A stretch of 64,000 nt of DNA from CAILZL01 sp963748005 (GCA_963748005.1 CAVVHH010000002.1:1302001-1366000); one strand, 5' to 3'. Positions 24,364-34,066 are shown, counted from the first letter of the stretch. Numbers and translations are program-made. Notes: a model not told the origin generated them from the letters alone.

Positions 24364-26508
24364 TTAAAACTTGCCGTAGTAGCCTTCTTTGAGCGCGTCG
24401 AACAAGTTGGCGGCGGTGTGAGTTTCGCCGTCGTACATCACTTCTTCGTCGCCCTTCAATTTCACTTCGCTGCCGTCTTCCAGCGTGAACACGTAGGTGG
24501 TGTTCTTCAGGTCCTGCTCTTTCACCAGCACGCCCTGGAAGGCTTCAGGATTGAAGCGGAAAGTAGTGCAACCCTTCAGGCCCTGCTCGTAGGCATAGCG
24601 ATAGATGTCCTTGAAGTCGTCGTACTTGTAGTCGGTCGGCACATTGGCGGTCTTGGAGATGGACGAGTCCACCCACAGCTGCGACGCTGCCTGAATATCC
24701 ACATGCTCTTTGGGCGTGACATCGTCGGCGGTGGTGAAGTACTCCGGCAGCTTTTCGCCCGGGTTGGTGGAACCGGGCATGGCGTTGGGATTCACCATTT
24801 CGCGATAGGCCAGTAGTTCAAACGAAAACACGTCGATTTTTTCTTTCGACTTCTTGCCTTCGCGGATCACATTGCGGAAATAGTGATGCGCGAATGACGG
24901 CTCGATGCCGTTGGAGGCATTGTTGGCCAGCGACAGCGAGATGGTGCCGGTGGGAGCAATCGAGCTGTGATGCGTGAAGCGTGCGCCGACTTCGGCCAGC
25001 TCGTCCACCAGCTCGGGAGCAGCTTCGGCAACGCGCTGCATGTAGCGACTGTAGCGGGCATGCAGTACACGACCGGTGATCTTCTGACCTATGCGCCAAC
25101 CATCGCGCACCATCTCCGGACGCTTGCGCAGCATCTCGTTGGTGACTTCGAAGTCTTCCAGCATGATGGGCGCGGGGCCTTTTTCGCGCGCCAGCTCCAG
25201 CGCCGCTTCCCAGCCGGCCAGCGCCATTTCGCGCGACACGTTCTGCGTAAAGGCCACCGATTTCTTTGAACCATACTTCATGCACAGCATGGTGATGGTC
25301 GAACCCAGCCCCAGGAAGCCCATGCCGTGACGGCGCTTGCGCAGGATTTCATCACGCTGGCCACCCAGCGGCAGACCGTTGACCTCGACAACATTGTCGA
25401 GCATGCGGGTGAACACCTTCACCACCTTGCGATATTCCTCCCAGTCGAAGCGTGCGTCTTCGGTGAAGGGATCAATTACAAACTTGGTGAGATTCAAGGA
25501 ACCCAACAGGCAGGAGCCATACGGCGGCAGCGGTTGCTCTCCGCAAGGATTGGTCGCACGAATGTTTTCGCACCACCAGTTGTTGTTCATCTCGTTGACG
25601 CGATCGATGAGGATGAAGCCGGGCTCGGCGAAGTCGTAGGTGGAGGTCATGATGATGTCCCACAGACGCTTGGCCGGCACGGTTTTGTAGACGCGGCAGC
25701 ACACCAGGCCGGAGTCATTGGTGACATAGCCTTCGGTCACCGGCCATTCGCGCCAGATGTACTTGGACTCGTCACTGAAATCGAGACCATCGGCTTCCTT
25801 CAGGGACACGGGGAAGGCCAGCTTCCAGTCGGCTTCGTTCCTCACTGCCTGCATGAACTCGTCGGTAATCAGCAAGCTGAGGTTGAACTGACGCAGGCGA
25901 CCGGCTTCGCGCTTGGCGCGGACGAAATCGATCACATCCGGATGACCGACATCGAAGGTGCCCATCTGTGCGCCGCGGCGGCCGCCCGCCGAGGACACGG
26001 TGAAACACATCTTGTCGTAGATATCCATGAACGACAGCGGTCCGGAAGTGTGCGCGCCGGCGCCGGACACATAGGCGCCCTTCGGACGCAGCGTCGAGAA
26101 CTCGTAGCCGATACCGCAACCGGCTTTGAGGGTCAGGCCCGCCTCGTGCACCTTGTTCAGGATATCGTCCATCGAGTCGAGGATGGTGCCCGACACCGTG
26201 CAATTGATAGTGGAAGTGGCCGGCTTGTGTTCCAGCGAGCCCGCATTGGACATGATGCGGCCGGCGGGGATACTGCCCTTGCGCAGCGCCCAGACAAATT
26301 GTTCGTACCAGTGTTCGCGCACTTCCGGCTGCTCGACATCGGCCAGTGATCGCGCCACGCGCCGGTAGGTGTCGTCCATGGACTGATCGATGGCCGAACC
26401 GTCCTTGGCAGTCAGGCGGTATTTCTTGTCCCAGATGTCCAGCGCGGCTTCCTGGAACGGAATGGTGTTGACGTCCATAGGCTCCAGCTTAATGGCGGTT
26501 TTGATCAT
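24364..26508 (-). CDS. nrdJa: Class II (adenosylcobalamin-dependent) ribonucleoside-diphosphate reductase, catalytic part NrdJa
   Basis: 714 aa; makes deoxyribonucleotides with vitamin B12 cofactor and no oxygen requirement. Markers are the STINCTVSGTI segment (first substrate-side cysteine), NPCGEQPLPPYGSCLLGSLNL (thiyl-radical cysteine and catalytic loop), APTGTISLSLANNASNGIEPSF, and the C-terminal GCTTFRFNPEAF. The C-terminal redox tail is missing because it is encoded by nrdJb. Upstream lie two NrdR-box-like palindromes and a DnaA box, consistent with NrdR and DnaA control. No class I nrdAB is in the window. Confidence 0.94.
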   Translation of the reverse strand: MIKTAIKLEPMDVNTIPFQEAALDIWDKKYRLTAKDGSAIDQSMDDTYRRVARSLADVEQPEVREHWYEQFVWALRKGSIPAGRIMSNAGSLEHKPATSTINCTVSGTILDSMDDILNKVHEAGLTLKAGCGIGYEFSTLRPKGAYVSGAGAHTSGPLSFMDIYDKMCFTVSSAGGRRGAQMGTFDVGHPDVIDFVRAKREAGRLRQFNLSLLITDEFMQAVRNEADWKLAFPVSLKEADGLDFSDESKYIWREWPVTEGYVTNDSGLVCCRVYKTVPAKRLWDIIMTSTYDFAEPGFILIDRVNEMNNNWWCENIRATNPCGEQPLPPYGSCLLGSLNLTKFVIDPFTEDARFDWEEYRKVVKVFTRMLDNVVEVNGLPLGGQRDEILRKRRHGMGFLGLGSTITMLCMKYGSKKSVAFTQNVSREMALAGWEAALELAREKGPAPIMLEDFEVTNEMLRKRPEMVRDGWRIGQKITGRVLHARYSRYMQRVAEAAPELVDELAEVGARFTHHSSIAPTGTISLSLANNASNGIEPSFAHHYFRNVIREGKKSKEKIDVFSFELLAYREMVNPNAMPGSTNPGEKLPEYFTTADDVTPKEHVDIQAASQLWVDSSISKTANVPTDYKYDDFKDIYRYAYEQGLKGCTTFRFNPEAFQGVLVKEQDLKNTTYVFTLEDGSEVKLKGDEEVMYDGETHTAANLFDALKEGYYGKF

Positions 26509-26685
26509 GTATTCGTTCCGAGTGAATTCCCAAGCGAGGGTTCAAGGCTGGTGCATTTGCTCCGGCAAACACACCAGCCTTGCTATCGATACCGCGTGCT
26601 CCACGTGCAATCAGGCGTGGGCACGCTCCCCTGACCTCTCTTGTTGGTGCAACGCCATTTAATTATTTTTTGGCGCCGGTCCCAC

Positions 26686-26701
26686 ACACAAGATGTTGTG
26701 T
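26686..26701. promoter_or_regulatory. nrdJa: NrdR-box-like palindrome 1
   Basis: ACACAAGATGTTGTGT, close to the NrdR consensus (ACAC-N8-GTGT with AT-rich core). It is the exact reverse complement of the second box at 26862-26877. NrdR represses ribonucleotide reductase genes when dATP is high. Confidence 0.7.
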
Positions 26702-26861
26702 CAGGCGGCAAGACTATTCCTGCACTGTGAACTGCGTCAAGAGTTCAGACTAGACAATAATCGATTGGAATAAACAAAAATCAATCAATAGATAAGAAGT
26801 ATTACGCGGATATTACCCAGCCAAAAATGTTTTCATTGACAGAAATTTCTGGCTTTGCCGA

Positions 26862-26877
26862 ACACAACATCTTGTGT
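26862..26877. promoter_or_regulatory. nrdJa: NrdR-box-like palindrome 2
   Basis: ACACAACATCTTGTGT, reverse complement of box 1. The two are 176 bases apart start to start, much farther than the usual spacing of about three or four helical turns. Confidence 0.7.
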
Positions 26878-26912
26878 CTTCACACACACCTTGCGCACAC
26901 CCCACCCACTGC

Positions 26913-26921
26913 TTATCCACA
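26913..26921 (+). promoter_or_regulatory. DnaA box upstream of nrdJa
   Basis: TTATCCACA, perfect consensus, 36 bases beyond the second NrdR-like box. DnaA regulates nrdAB in E. coli, so control of nrdJ is plausible but inferred. Confidence 0.5.
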
Positions 26922-27123
26922 GGCCTCACACAGGATCCTGCACAGCTTGTTGAACGGGTACATTAGGTACTGACTTCAAGCCAGCCCAATTAAGTCTGCG
27001 TAACCCTGTGCCCGAACAGCGATTGGCATGGCTAGAATCGTCCCCAGATACCGGGTGGGTCATCATGTTGACTCCACCATCATTCAAGTTCAGTGCATTG
27101 AAGATTTCTGAGGTTCCGCATTC

Positions 27124-28509
27124 ATGACTCTACGATCAGTAAGTCGGCCCGGCCTTATCGCCACAGTAGCTGCCAGCCTGTTGCTCGCCTGCGGCGCTGC
27201 AACGGCACAACTGCCCGCCAAGGTAGGTGACGCACCGCTACCCTCACTGGCGCCCATCATCAAGCGTACTTCACCCGCCGTGGTGGGTATTTCGGTGAAG
27301 GGCTCGGTGCAGCAGCAAGCCAATCCGCTGATGCAGGACCCGTTCTTTCGCCGGTTTTTCAATTTTCCGGATGAACAGCAGCAGGAACGCGAAACCCAGG
27401 CCGCGGGGTCCGGCGTAATCGTCGATGCCGCGAATGGCTACATCATCACCAATGCGCATGTAGTGGAGAACGCCAAGGAAATCACCGTCTCTTTGCTCGA
27501 CAACCGCGAACTGAAGGCCACCATCAAGGGCGTCGATCCAAATTCGGATATTGCCGTGTTGCAGGTAAAAGCCACCAATCTGACGGCGATCGTGATGGCT
27601 GACTCCAGCAAGGTGCAGGTGGGTGACTTTGCGATCGCCATCGGCAATCCGTTTGGCCAGGAACACACCGTGACCTCGGGCATCATCAGTGCCGTGGGCC
27701 GCGCGCCCGGCATCAGCCGTGATGGTTATGAAGATTTCATCCAGACTGACGCCGCCATCAACCCCGGCAACTCCGGCGGCGCCCTGCTGGACCTGAATGG
27801 TCAGCTGGTGGGCATCAACTCCGCCATCCTGTCCAGCAGCGGCGGCAATATCGGCATCGGCTTCGCCATTCCCTCCAACATGGCCAAGGCCGTCATGGAT
27901 CAACTGGTGAAGTACGGCAAGGTGCAGCGCGGCCTGCTGGGCGTGACCATGCAAACCCTTACTGCGGAAATCGCCGAAGGCATTGACGCTACCGGCGCCG
28001 AAGGGGCACTGGTCTCGGAAGTGGCAGAAGGATCGGCTGCCGACAAGGCCGGCATCAAGCCCGGTGACATCATCACCAGCATCAACGGCCGCGCCACCAA
28101 GACTGCGTCGTCGCTGCGGGCTGCCATCGGCGTACTGCGCGTCGGTGAGAAAGTCGAAGTCGGCATCATCCGCGACGGCAAGCCGCGCAAGGTAACCGCT
28201 ACCATCTCGGAAGCCGCCGACAGCGCTCAGGCCGGCACCGGTAGCGGCAGCAACGGCAACAATGGCCTGCATCCCGGCCTGAAAGGCGCACAGCTGGCCA
28301 ACAGCAATGGCGAAGGCGTACTGATTGCCAGCGTGGCCGAGAACAGCAATGCCGCGCAGAACGGCCTGCAGCGCAACGACCTGATCGTCGCGGTGGGCCG
28401 CATGCGCGTCACCAGCGTGAAGGAGCTGCAGGAGGCCACCAAGGGCCTCAATGCTTTTACCATGACCATTCAACGCAATAACCGCACTTTGATCGCCGTG
28501 ATTCGTTAA
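27124..28509 (+). CDS. Periplasmic Do-family serine protease/chaperone (DegP/DegQ type)
   Basis: 461 aa. The signal peptide ends near CGAATAQ. The trypsin-like domain has the triad H112 (TNAHVV), D142 (DIAVLQV) and S217 (NPGNSGGAL). Two PDZ domains follow (about 270-360 and 380-455, with LLGVTMQTL and GVLIASVAENSNAAQNGLQ). It degrades or refolds misfolded envelope proteins. Length and the short LA loop favour DegQ over DegP. A terminator hairpin follows and lies within the end of the convergent gene. Confidence 0.94.
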   Translation: MTLRSVSRPGLIATVAASLLLACGAATAQLPAKVGDAPLPSLAPIIKRTSPAVVGISVKGSVQQQANPLMQDPFFRRFFNFPDEQQQERETQAAGSGVIVDAANGYIITNAHVVENAKEITVSLLDNRELKATIKGVDPNSDIAVLQVKATNLTAIVMADSSKVQVGDFAIAIGNPFGQEHTVTSGIISAVGRAPGISRDGYEDFIQTDAAINPGNSGGALLDLNGQLVGINSAILSSSGGNIGIGFAIPSNMAKAVMDQLVKYGKVQRGLLGVTMQTLTAEIAEGIDATGAEGALVSEVAEGSAADKAGIKPGDIITSINGRATKTASSLRAAIGVLRVGEKVEVGIIRDGKPRKVTATISEAADSAQAGTGSGSNGNNGLHPGLKGAQLANSNGEGVLIASVAENSNAAQNGLQRNDLIVAVGRMRVTSVKELQEATKGLNAFTMTIQRNNRTLIAVIR

Positions 28510-28528
28510 TCCCCCGTTTTGCCAGACT

Positions 28529-29563
28529 CTATCCCCCTTCCTGGCAAAACATTTGGCGCACCGGTTTATCCCGGTGCGCCATTTTTTTAACTTCGTCATA
28601 AAAACGCGGCAGGTCACCAGACACGCTGGTCAGCAATCGCTCGAATGCCGGTACGCAGCGTTGATACGTTGCAATCGCCACAAAATCCGCATTGCTTAGC
28701 GCGCGGTCGAACCAGCGATCGTACCCGGCATAGCCCTGCCAGCTCTGACGTAGCTGGCTGTATTCAAATTTCAATTCGCCCAGACGTTGCTGCTTGCCAG
28801 CCAGCAACGCTTCGCGGTTTGCGCCGGTGGCATACCAGGCGCGTAGCCGCTCACGGCTGCGCAGCAACAAGGCATTAAACTGTGCAGCGCGCTGTCGCTG
28901 CGCCTGCCAGCTCTGCCAGTCACCGCCACGATTCTGAGCCGTGAGCCAGCGCTCAAGGCCCGCCTCCTCGACCACCGTGGCAAAGGATTCGTTGAATGCG
29001 GAATCGTCACTGACGTATGCGACCTGATGCGCCAGCTCGTGAAACAGAGTGGCAGCAATCTGCGCATCGCTCCAGCCGAACATGCTGCTTAACACCGGGT
29101 CATCGAAATGACCCAGCGTTGAATACGCAGGCACACCGCTGACCGCTGCGTCATAGCCACGCGTGCGCAGGCGCAATGCATATCGTTCGGCGGCGGCCTC
29201 ACTGAAATAGCCGCGATACACCACACAGCCGGTGATGGGAAAACACCACTGTTTCGGCTCCACCGAAAACTCCGGCGCGGCAAACACATTCCAGCTGACG
29301 TAGCGGCGCTTGATGTCGGCATAGGTGGTGTAGCTGCGATTGTCGGGCAGTCCCAGATCGCTGGACGCAAACACACGCGCCGCTTGTATGTATTCAAGTC
29401 GCTGGCGCAGCTGGGCATCGGTATCGGGCTGCGCCAGCACCTTGCTGATCGGCTCACGCCTGGCCAGCACCGCCATCTGCCCCTGTGCTGCCTGCAGGTA
29501 GTAACAGCCGGACAGCGGCAGCCACATCCAGCACAGCGACAAAATTTTCAACCAGCGAATCAT
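28529..29563 (-). CDS. Zinc aminopeptidase lipoprotein (DUF2265 / PF10023 type)
   Basis: 344 aa from ATG 29563. A lipobox LSGCYYL near residue 20 suggests an outer-membrane or periplasmic lipoprotein. The motif TLFHELAHQVAYVSDDSAFNESFATVVEEAG contains the HExxH zinc site and a downstream glutamate typical of this family. YTTYADIKRRYVSWNVFAAPEFS and WCFPITGCVVYRGYF are family-specific. Longer in-frame starts reach back over the divergent cca gene and are unlikely. Its 3' end contains the terminator hairpin of the convergent protease gene. Confidence 0.85.
   Translation of the reverse strand: MIRWLKILSLCWMWLPLSGCYYLQAAQGQMAVLARREPISKVLAQPDTDAQLRQRLEYIQAARVFASSDLGLPDNRSYTTYADIKRRYVSWNVFAAPEFSVEPKQWCFPITGCVVYRGYFSEAAAERYALRLRTRGYDAAVSGVPAYSTLGHFDDPVLSSMFGWSDAQIAATLFHELAHQVAYVSDDSAFNESFATVVEEAGLERWLTAQNRGGDWQSWQAQRQRAAQFNALLLRSRERLRAWYATGANREALLAGKQQRLGELKFEYSQLRQSWQGYAGYDRWFDRALSNADFVAIATYQRCVPAFERLLTSVSGDLPRFYDEVKKMAHRDKPVRQMFCQEGG
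28554..28588 (+). terminator. Rho-independent terminator of the Do protease gene, inside the convergent gene
   Basis: Perfect 11-bp stem TGGCGCACCGG / CCGGTGCGCCA (28554-28564, 28571-28581), 6-base loop, then a run of seven T. It lies in the last codons of the opposite-strand aminopeptidase gene. A second hairpin GTTTTGCCAG/CTGGCAAAAC (28516-28525, 28541-28550) precedes it. Confidence 0.85.
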
Positions 29564-29617
29564 CAACTCAAACCATCCTGCCTCAGCTCCAGCCGGCAAC
29601 TGGGCTACTATAAAACC

Positions 29618-30847
29618 ATGAAAACCTATCTCGTCGGCGGCGCAGTACGCGATGCGTTGCTGGATTTGCCCATCAAGGAACGTGATTGGGTGGTGGTCGG
29701 CGCCACTCCCGAAGCCCTGCTGACGCAGGGCTATCAGGCCGTGGGCCGCGATTTCCCGGTATTTCTGCATCCCGGGAGCAAGGAGGAATACGCGCTGGCG
29801 CGTACCGAGCGCAAGACCGGCGCCGGCTATCACGGTTTTGACACCCGCTTCTCGCCGGATGTGACGCTGGAACAGGACTTGCTGCGCCGCGACCTGACCA
29901 TCAATGCCATTGCCCAGGATCCGGACACGCAGCAGTTGATTGATCCCTATGGCGGCCAGAGCGATCTACAGGCACGTGTGCTGCGACATGTGTCGCACGC
30001 CTTTGTGGAAGATCCCTTGCGCGTGTTACGCGTGGCGCGCTTCGCTGCACGTTTTGCGCCGCTGGGTTTTGTGGTGGCCGAGGAAACTCTGCAGCTGATG
30101 CGACAGATCAGCACCAGCAATGAGCTGGACACACTGACGCCGGAGCGCGTCTGGCGCGAAACACAGCTGGCATTGAGCACTTCCGCACCACAGGTTTACC
30201 TGCGGGTGTTGCGCGAGTGCGGCGCCCTGAAGGTCATTCTGCCCGAAGTGGACGCGTTATTCGGTGTGCCGCAACCGGAAAAATGGCATCCGGAAATCGA
30301 CACCGGCATTCATATCCTGATGGTGCTGGAACAGGCCGCTGCGTTGAGCAACGACCCGGCTGTACGCTTCGCCGCCCTGATGCATGATCTCGGCAAGGGC
30401 ACCACACCGCCTGCCGAATGGCCACGTCATATTGCGCATGAAGCGCGTGGCGTGCCGTTGGTGAAAGCCGTGTGCGAACGCTGGCGCGTGCCCAACGAAT
30501 ATCGCGATCTGGCGCTGATTGCGTGCGCGCAACACGGCAAGTTGCATGCGGTGTTCGACATGCGCGCCAGCACGTTGCTGGAGTTTCTCGAGCAATTGGA
30601 CGCTTTGCGCCGCCCACAACGTTTCGAGCAATTCCTGTTGGCCTGTGAAGCCGATGCGCGCGGTCGCACCGGGTTTGAAACGCGCGCCTATCCGCAGGCT
30701 GCGTTTCTTGAACAGGCACGCGAACTGGTGGCAGCCATAAAGCCCGATGCGGATGCGATCATCGGCAAGACCGGCCTGCAGATTGCCGAAGCCCTGCGCC
30801 AGCTGCGCATTGCGGCGCTGGAACAGTTGCGGCGGCCTGCAAAGTAG
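29618..30847 (+). CDS. cca: Multifunctional CCA tRNA nucleotidyltransferase/phosphohydrolase
   Basis: 409 aa; adds or repairs the 3'-CCA end of tRNAs. The N-terminal MKTYLVGGAVRDALLDLPIKERDWVVVGATPE holds the nucleotidyltransferase G-loop, and EQDLLRRDLTINAIA and EDPLRVLRVARFAARF are the nucleotide-selection and neck motifs. An HD domain (AALMHDLGKGTTP) gives the phosphatase/phosphodiesterase part seen in gammaproteobacterial class II enzymes. The 54-base divergent spacer with the aminopeptidase holds both promoters. Confidence 0.97.
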   Translation: MKTYLVGGAVRDALLDLPIKERDWVVVGATPEALLTQGYQAVGRDFPVFLHPGSKEEYALARTERKTGAGYHGFDTRFSPDVTLEQDLLRRDLTINAIAQDPDTQQLIDPYGGQSDLQARVLRHVSHAFVEDPLRVLRVARFAARFAPLGFVVAEETLQLMRQISTSNELDTLTPERVWRETQLALSTSAPQVYLRVLRECGALKVILPEVDALFGVPQPEKWHPEIDTGIHILMVLEQAAALSNDPAVRFAALMHDLGKGTTPPAEWPRHIAHEARGVPLVKAVCERWRVPNEYRDLALIACAQHGKLHAVFDMRASTLLEFLEQLDALRRPQRFEQFLLACEADARGRTGFETRAYPQAAFLEQARELVAAIKPDADAIIGKTGLQIAEALRQLRIAALEQLRRPAK

Positions 30848-30866
30848 AGGCCCGCCACGACGCAAT

Positions 30867-33800
30867 TCATACGTGAATCTTTCGCAGCTGACGATACACC
30901 AGCCTCAGGAACAGCAGCGTGCATAGCGCTTCAAACAACGTCACCACAAATGCTGCCACTGCGTTCCAGCGAATCGAGCGCGCGTTGAACTTGGCCAGTG
31001 CGTGTTCGCGTGCGATTTCAATGCTGTCGTAAAAAGTGGGTACCACCAGCAGCGTCAGCATGGTGGCGGTGATGGTGCCGCCAATGATCGCCACTGCCAT
31101 GGGGCGATAGAACTCGCCGCCCTCGCCGAGCCCGATCGCCACCGGCATCATGCCGGCAATCAAGGCAAAGGTCGTCATCAGAATCGGGCGGAAGCGCGCG
31201 CGTCCGGCATGCATCAGCGCCTCTTCGCGCCCCACGCCCTGTGCTTCTTCACGACGTGCACAGTCGAGCAGCAGGATGGCGTTCTTCGCCACCAGTCCCA
31301 TCAGCATGATGACGCCAATGAAGCTCATCAGGTTCAGCGTGCCATGCGTCAGCAACAGCGCGATGACCACTCCAATGAGACTCAGGGGCAGTGACAGCAT
31401 CACCGGCAGCGGCGCCGTGAACGAACCGAACTGAATCACCAGAATCAGGTACATGAGCGCGATACCCATCACCAGTGCGATGCCCATTTCGGAAAACACT
31501 TCCTTTTGATCGCGCGACGCGCCACTGAGTTGCAGGCCATAGCCGCTGGGGAAATCGAGCTGCTGAGCCAGTTTGATTGCATCCGCCGTGACTTCGCCGG
31601 AAGAACGTCCCTGCACATTCGCCGATACCGTGATCATGCGCTGGCCATCGGAGTGCTGGATCTGTGCCGGCCCCTTGCTCATCGTAATAGTGGCGATCTG
31701 GTCGAGCGGCACCATCATGTTACTTCCGCTTACCGCAATGGGCAGGTGTTCGATATTGGCGGCACTGATGCGATCGTCGGGATGCAGGCGCACCGCCACA
31801 TCGCGTGCTTCGCCGGTGGGATCGATCCAGTCGCCTATTTCCACGCCTGCAAATGCCACGCGCAGTGCCTGCGCCGCATCGCCCACTGCAATACCCAGCG
31901 AATTGGCCAGGCCGCGATTCAGTTCAATCTGCAACTCATCCTTGGGATCCTGTTCGGAAAGGCCTATATCCACTGCTCCCGGCACTTGCGCGAGCCGGGT
32001 CATGAAGTCGCCGGTCAGTGCCAGCAAGCGGCGTGCATCCGGACCGAAGAACTGAATCTGTACCGGCTTGTTGGCGCCACTGTTGAGATCATCAAGCACG
32101 ACGTATTCCGCGCCCACCAGACGTTGCATCTGTTGTCGCAGCTCGACCGCCACCATTTGCGCCGAACGATTGCGTTCCCAACGCTTGCCGATATCCACAT
32201 AGATACGACCCCCATTGGCATTGACCGTGCTGTTGGTCGCGATGGTTTCCGGCAGCGCCCGCGCCAGCTCAGCGGCAGCTTCCACCTTGCGCTTGACGTA
32301 CTCGAGGCTGGCTGAAGAAGGTGTGCGCACTACCACCGCCACCATGCCGTAATCACTGACGGGCAGAAAGCTGGAGCCGCCCACTGTGGCCTGCAACATC
32401 AGCGCACCCACCAGACTGACCCCGGCAATCCCGGCCATGTAACGCCGCCGATGCAGGGCCCAGGCAATCACCCGGCTATAGCGATCAGCCTGATGATCAA
32501 ACCAGACATTGAACCTGGCTAACTTCAAACTCAGACCACGCCTGGCCTGATGGTGATAGCCGGGGGGATCGCCCCAATAGGCCGATAACATCGGGTCCAG
32601 CGTGAAGGAGATAAACAGACTCACCAGCACCGATGCGGCCACGGTGAGTGCAAACGGCCGAAACCATTGGCCGGCCATGCCGCCCATGAAAGCCACCGGA
32701 ATGAACACCGCAATGATCGAGAGAGTGGTAGCCGTAACTGCCAGACCGATCTCCTGTGTACCCGCTGCCGCCGCCGTTCTGCGATCGGCGCCGCGCTCCA
32801 TGTGACGCACAATGTTTTCACGGACCACGATGGCGTCGTCCACCAGTACGCCGATAGCCAGCGACAACCCCAACAAGGTCATGAAGTTGAGTGTGAAGCC
32901 GCAAGCCCACACCGCAATGAAGGCAGCAATCACTGAAGTAGGCAGACTGAGCGCCGTGATCAGCGTCGAACGCCATGAATTGAGAAAGGTGTACACCACC
33001 AGGATCGTCAGCAGCGCACCGAACACCAGCGCTTCGATGACATTGTGCAGACTGTTTTCTGCATCCTTGCCGCGATCCTGGGTGATCTCCAGCTTGGTGC
33101 CCGCCGGCAGCTCGGCATTGGTTTGCTGCATCACCTGCCGAACTTTTTCCGCAACCGTTACGGTGCTGGCTTCGCGGGAACGAATGATGGAGATGCTCAC
33201 ATTCGGATGACCGTTGCGCAAACTGAAACCGGACAACTCGGCGAAACCGTCCTGGATAGTGGCAACCTGCCCCAACCTGACCATCTCGTCACCACGCCGT
33301 CGCAGTACGATTTGTTCGAATTCTGCCGGCGATTCGATGCGGCCGACCAGGCGAATACTTTTCTCATCGAGCTCGCCTTTGACCCGCCCCACCGGTGCGG
33401 TGGTGTTCTGATTGCGTAGCGCATTGACCACCTCGGAAACCGAGACGTTGTACTCACGCAGCTTCTCGGCGCGCAACAACACCGACAGTTCACGATTCAA
33501 CGCACCATTGACATTCACCACTGCCACACCGTCAATGCCGCGAAACTTGTCGGCCAGTGTGTCTTCCGCCAGTCGCGATATTTCGGCGTGCGACAAGGTA
33601 GTGGACGACAGCGCCAGCTGCATGATCGGGTCGGTGTTGGTGTCAAACCGGCGCAACACCGGCTCACGCATTTCCACCGGCAGTTTGTAGCGCACCGTGG
33701 CAATGGCGTTGCGAATCTCGTCCGAAGCTTCAATCAAATTTTTCTTGAAATCGAATTGAATGACGATGTTGGCACTGCTTTCTGCCGCAGTGGAGCGAAT

Positions 33801-34037
33801 CTGATACACCTGTGGAATGCTCTGCAGAGCCTTCTCGACGCGATTGATGATTTCACGCTCCACGGTTTCCGGCGACGCACCGGGATAGGGGATGTTGATC
33901 GCAATCGTCGGCGATTCGACATCCGGATTCTGATTGACGCGCAGGTTCTTCAGCGCCAGCAGCCCCAGGCACATCAGCATGATGACAATGACCACCGTGG
34001 CCACCGGCTGCTTGATGCTGAAGTTGGAAAGAAACAT
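30867..34037 (-). CDS. RND efflux pump inner-membrane permease (HAE1 family)
   Basis: 1056 aa proton-driven drug/solute exporter. The RND plan is clear: an N-terminal membrane helix (SIKQPVATVVIVIMLMCLGLLAL), a large periplasmic loop, TM4 with GLSLAIGVLVDDAIVVREN carrying the proton-relay aspartates, a second periplasmic loop, and a C-terminal TM block with PLSLIGVVIALL, LMGLVAKNAILLLDCARREE and TTFALIAGMMPVAIGLGEGGEFYRPMA. It lies 29 bases after the adaptor gene, so the two form an operon. No outer-membrane channel gene is present. Confidence 0.94.
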   Translation of the reverse strand: MFLSNFSIKQPVATVVIVIMLMCLGLLALKNLRVNQNPDVESPTIAINIPYPGASPETVEREIINRVEKALQSIPQVYQIRSTAAESSANIVIQFDFKKNLIEASDEIRNAIATVRYKLPVEMREPVLRRFDTNTDPIMQLALSSTTLSHAEISRLAEDTLADKFRGIDGVAVVNVNGALNRELSVLLRAEKLREYNVSVSEVVNALRNQNTTAPVGRVKGELDEKSIRLVGRIESPAEFEQIVLRRRGDEMVRLGQVATIQDGFAELSGFSLRNGHPNVSISIIRSREASTVTVAEKVRQVMQQTNAELPAGTKLEITQDRGKDAENSLHNVIEALVFGALLTILVVYTFLNSWRSTLITALSLPTSVIAAFIAVWACGFTLNFMTLLGLSLAIGVLVDDAIVVRENIVRHMERGADRRTAAAAGTQEIGLAVTATTLSIIAVFIPVAFMGGMAGQWFRPFALTVAASVLVSLFISFTLDPMLSAYWGDPPGYHHQARRGLSLKLARFNVWFDHQADRYSRVIAWALHRRRYMAGIAGVSLVGALMLQATVGGSSFLPVSDYGMVAVVVRTPSSASLEYVKRKVEAAAELARALPETIATNSTVNANGGRIYVDIGKRWERNRSAQMVAVELRQQMQRLVGAEYVVLDDLNSGANKPVQIQFFGPDARRLLALTGDFMTRLAQVPGAVDIGLSEQDPKDELQIELNRGLANSLGIAVGDAAQALRVAFAGVEIGDWIDPTGEARDVAVRLHPDDRISAANIEHLPIAVSGSNMMVPLDQIATITMSKGPAQIQHSDGQRMITVSANVQGRSSGEVTADAIKLAQQLDFPSGYGLQLSGASRDQKEVFSEMGIALVMGIALMYLILVIQFGSFTAPLPVMLSLPLSLIGVVIALLLTHGTLNLMSFIGVIMLMGLVAKNAILLLDCARREEAQGVGREEALMHAGRARFRPILMTTFALIAGMMPVAIGLGEGGEFYRPMAVAIIGGTITATMLTLLVVPTFYDSIEIAREHALAKFNARSIRWNAVAAFVVTLFEALCTLLFLRLVYRQLRKIHV

Positions 34038-34066
34038 GGGCTGCTTCCTGTGCCGGAGTTGAGCGT

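Larger units (their letters stand above)
26509..27123. promoter_or_regulatory. Divergent control region between nrdJa and degP/degQ
   Basis: 615 bases without a gene. It holds a leader hairpin for nrdJa (AAGGCTGGTG 26544-26553 with CACCAGCCTT 26572-26581), two NrdR-box-like palindromes, a DnaA box, and an AT-rich stretch at about 26750-26860. I looked for a cobalamin riboswitch in the nrdJa leader and found no B12 box. Confidence 0.6.

Noticed and set aside
26509..26720. Cobalamin riboswitch in the nrdJa leader
   Set aside because: No B12 box or the expected multi-stem layout; only one simple hairpin and NrdR-like boxes were found.
27271..28617. 448-codon open frame antisense to the Do protease
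   Set aside because: Mirror of the protease codon bias; the protease has signal peptide, triad and PDZ domains.
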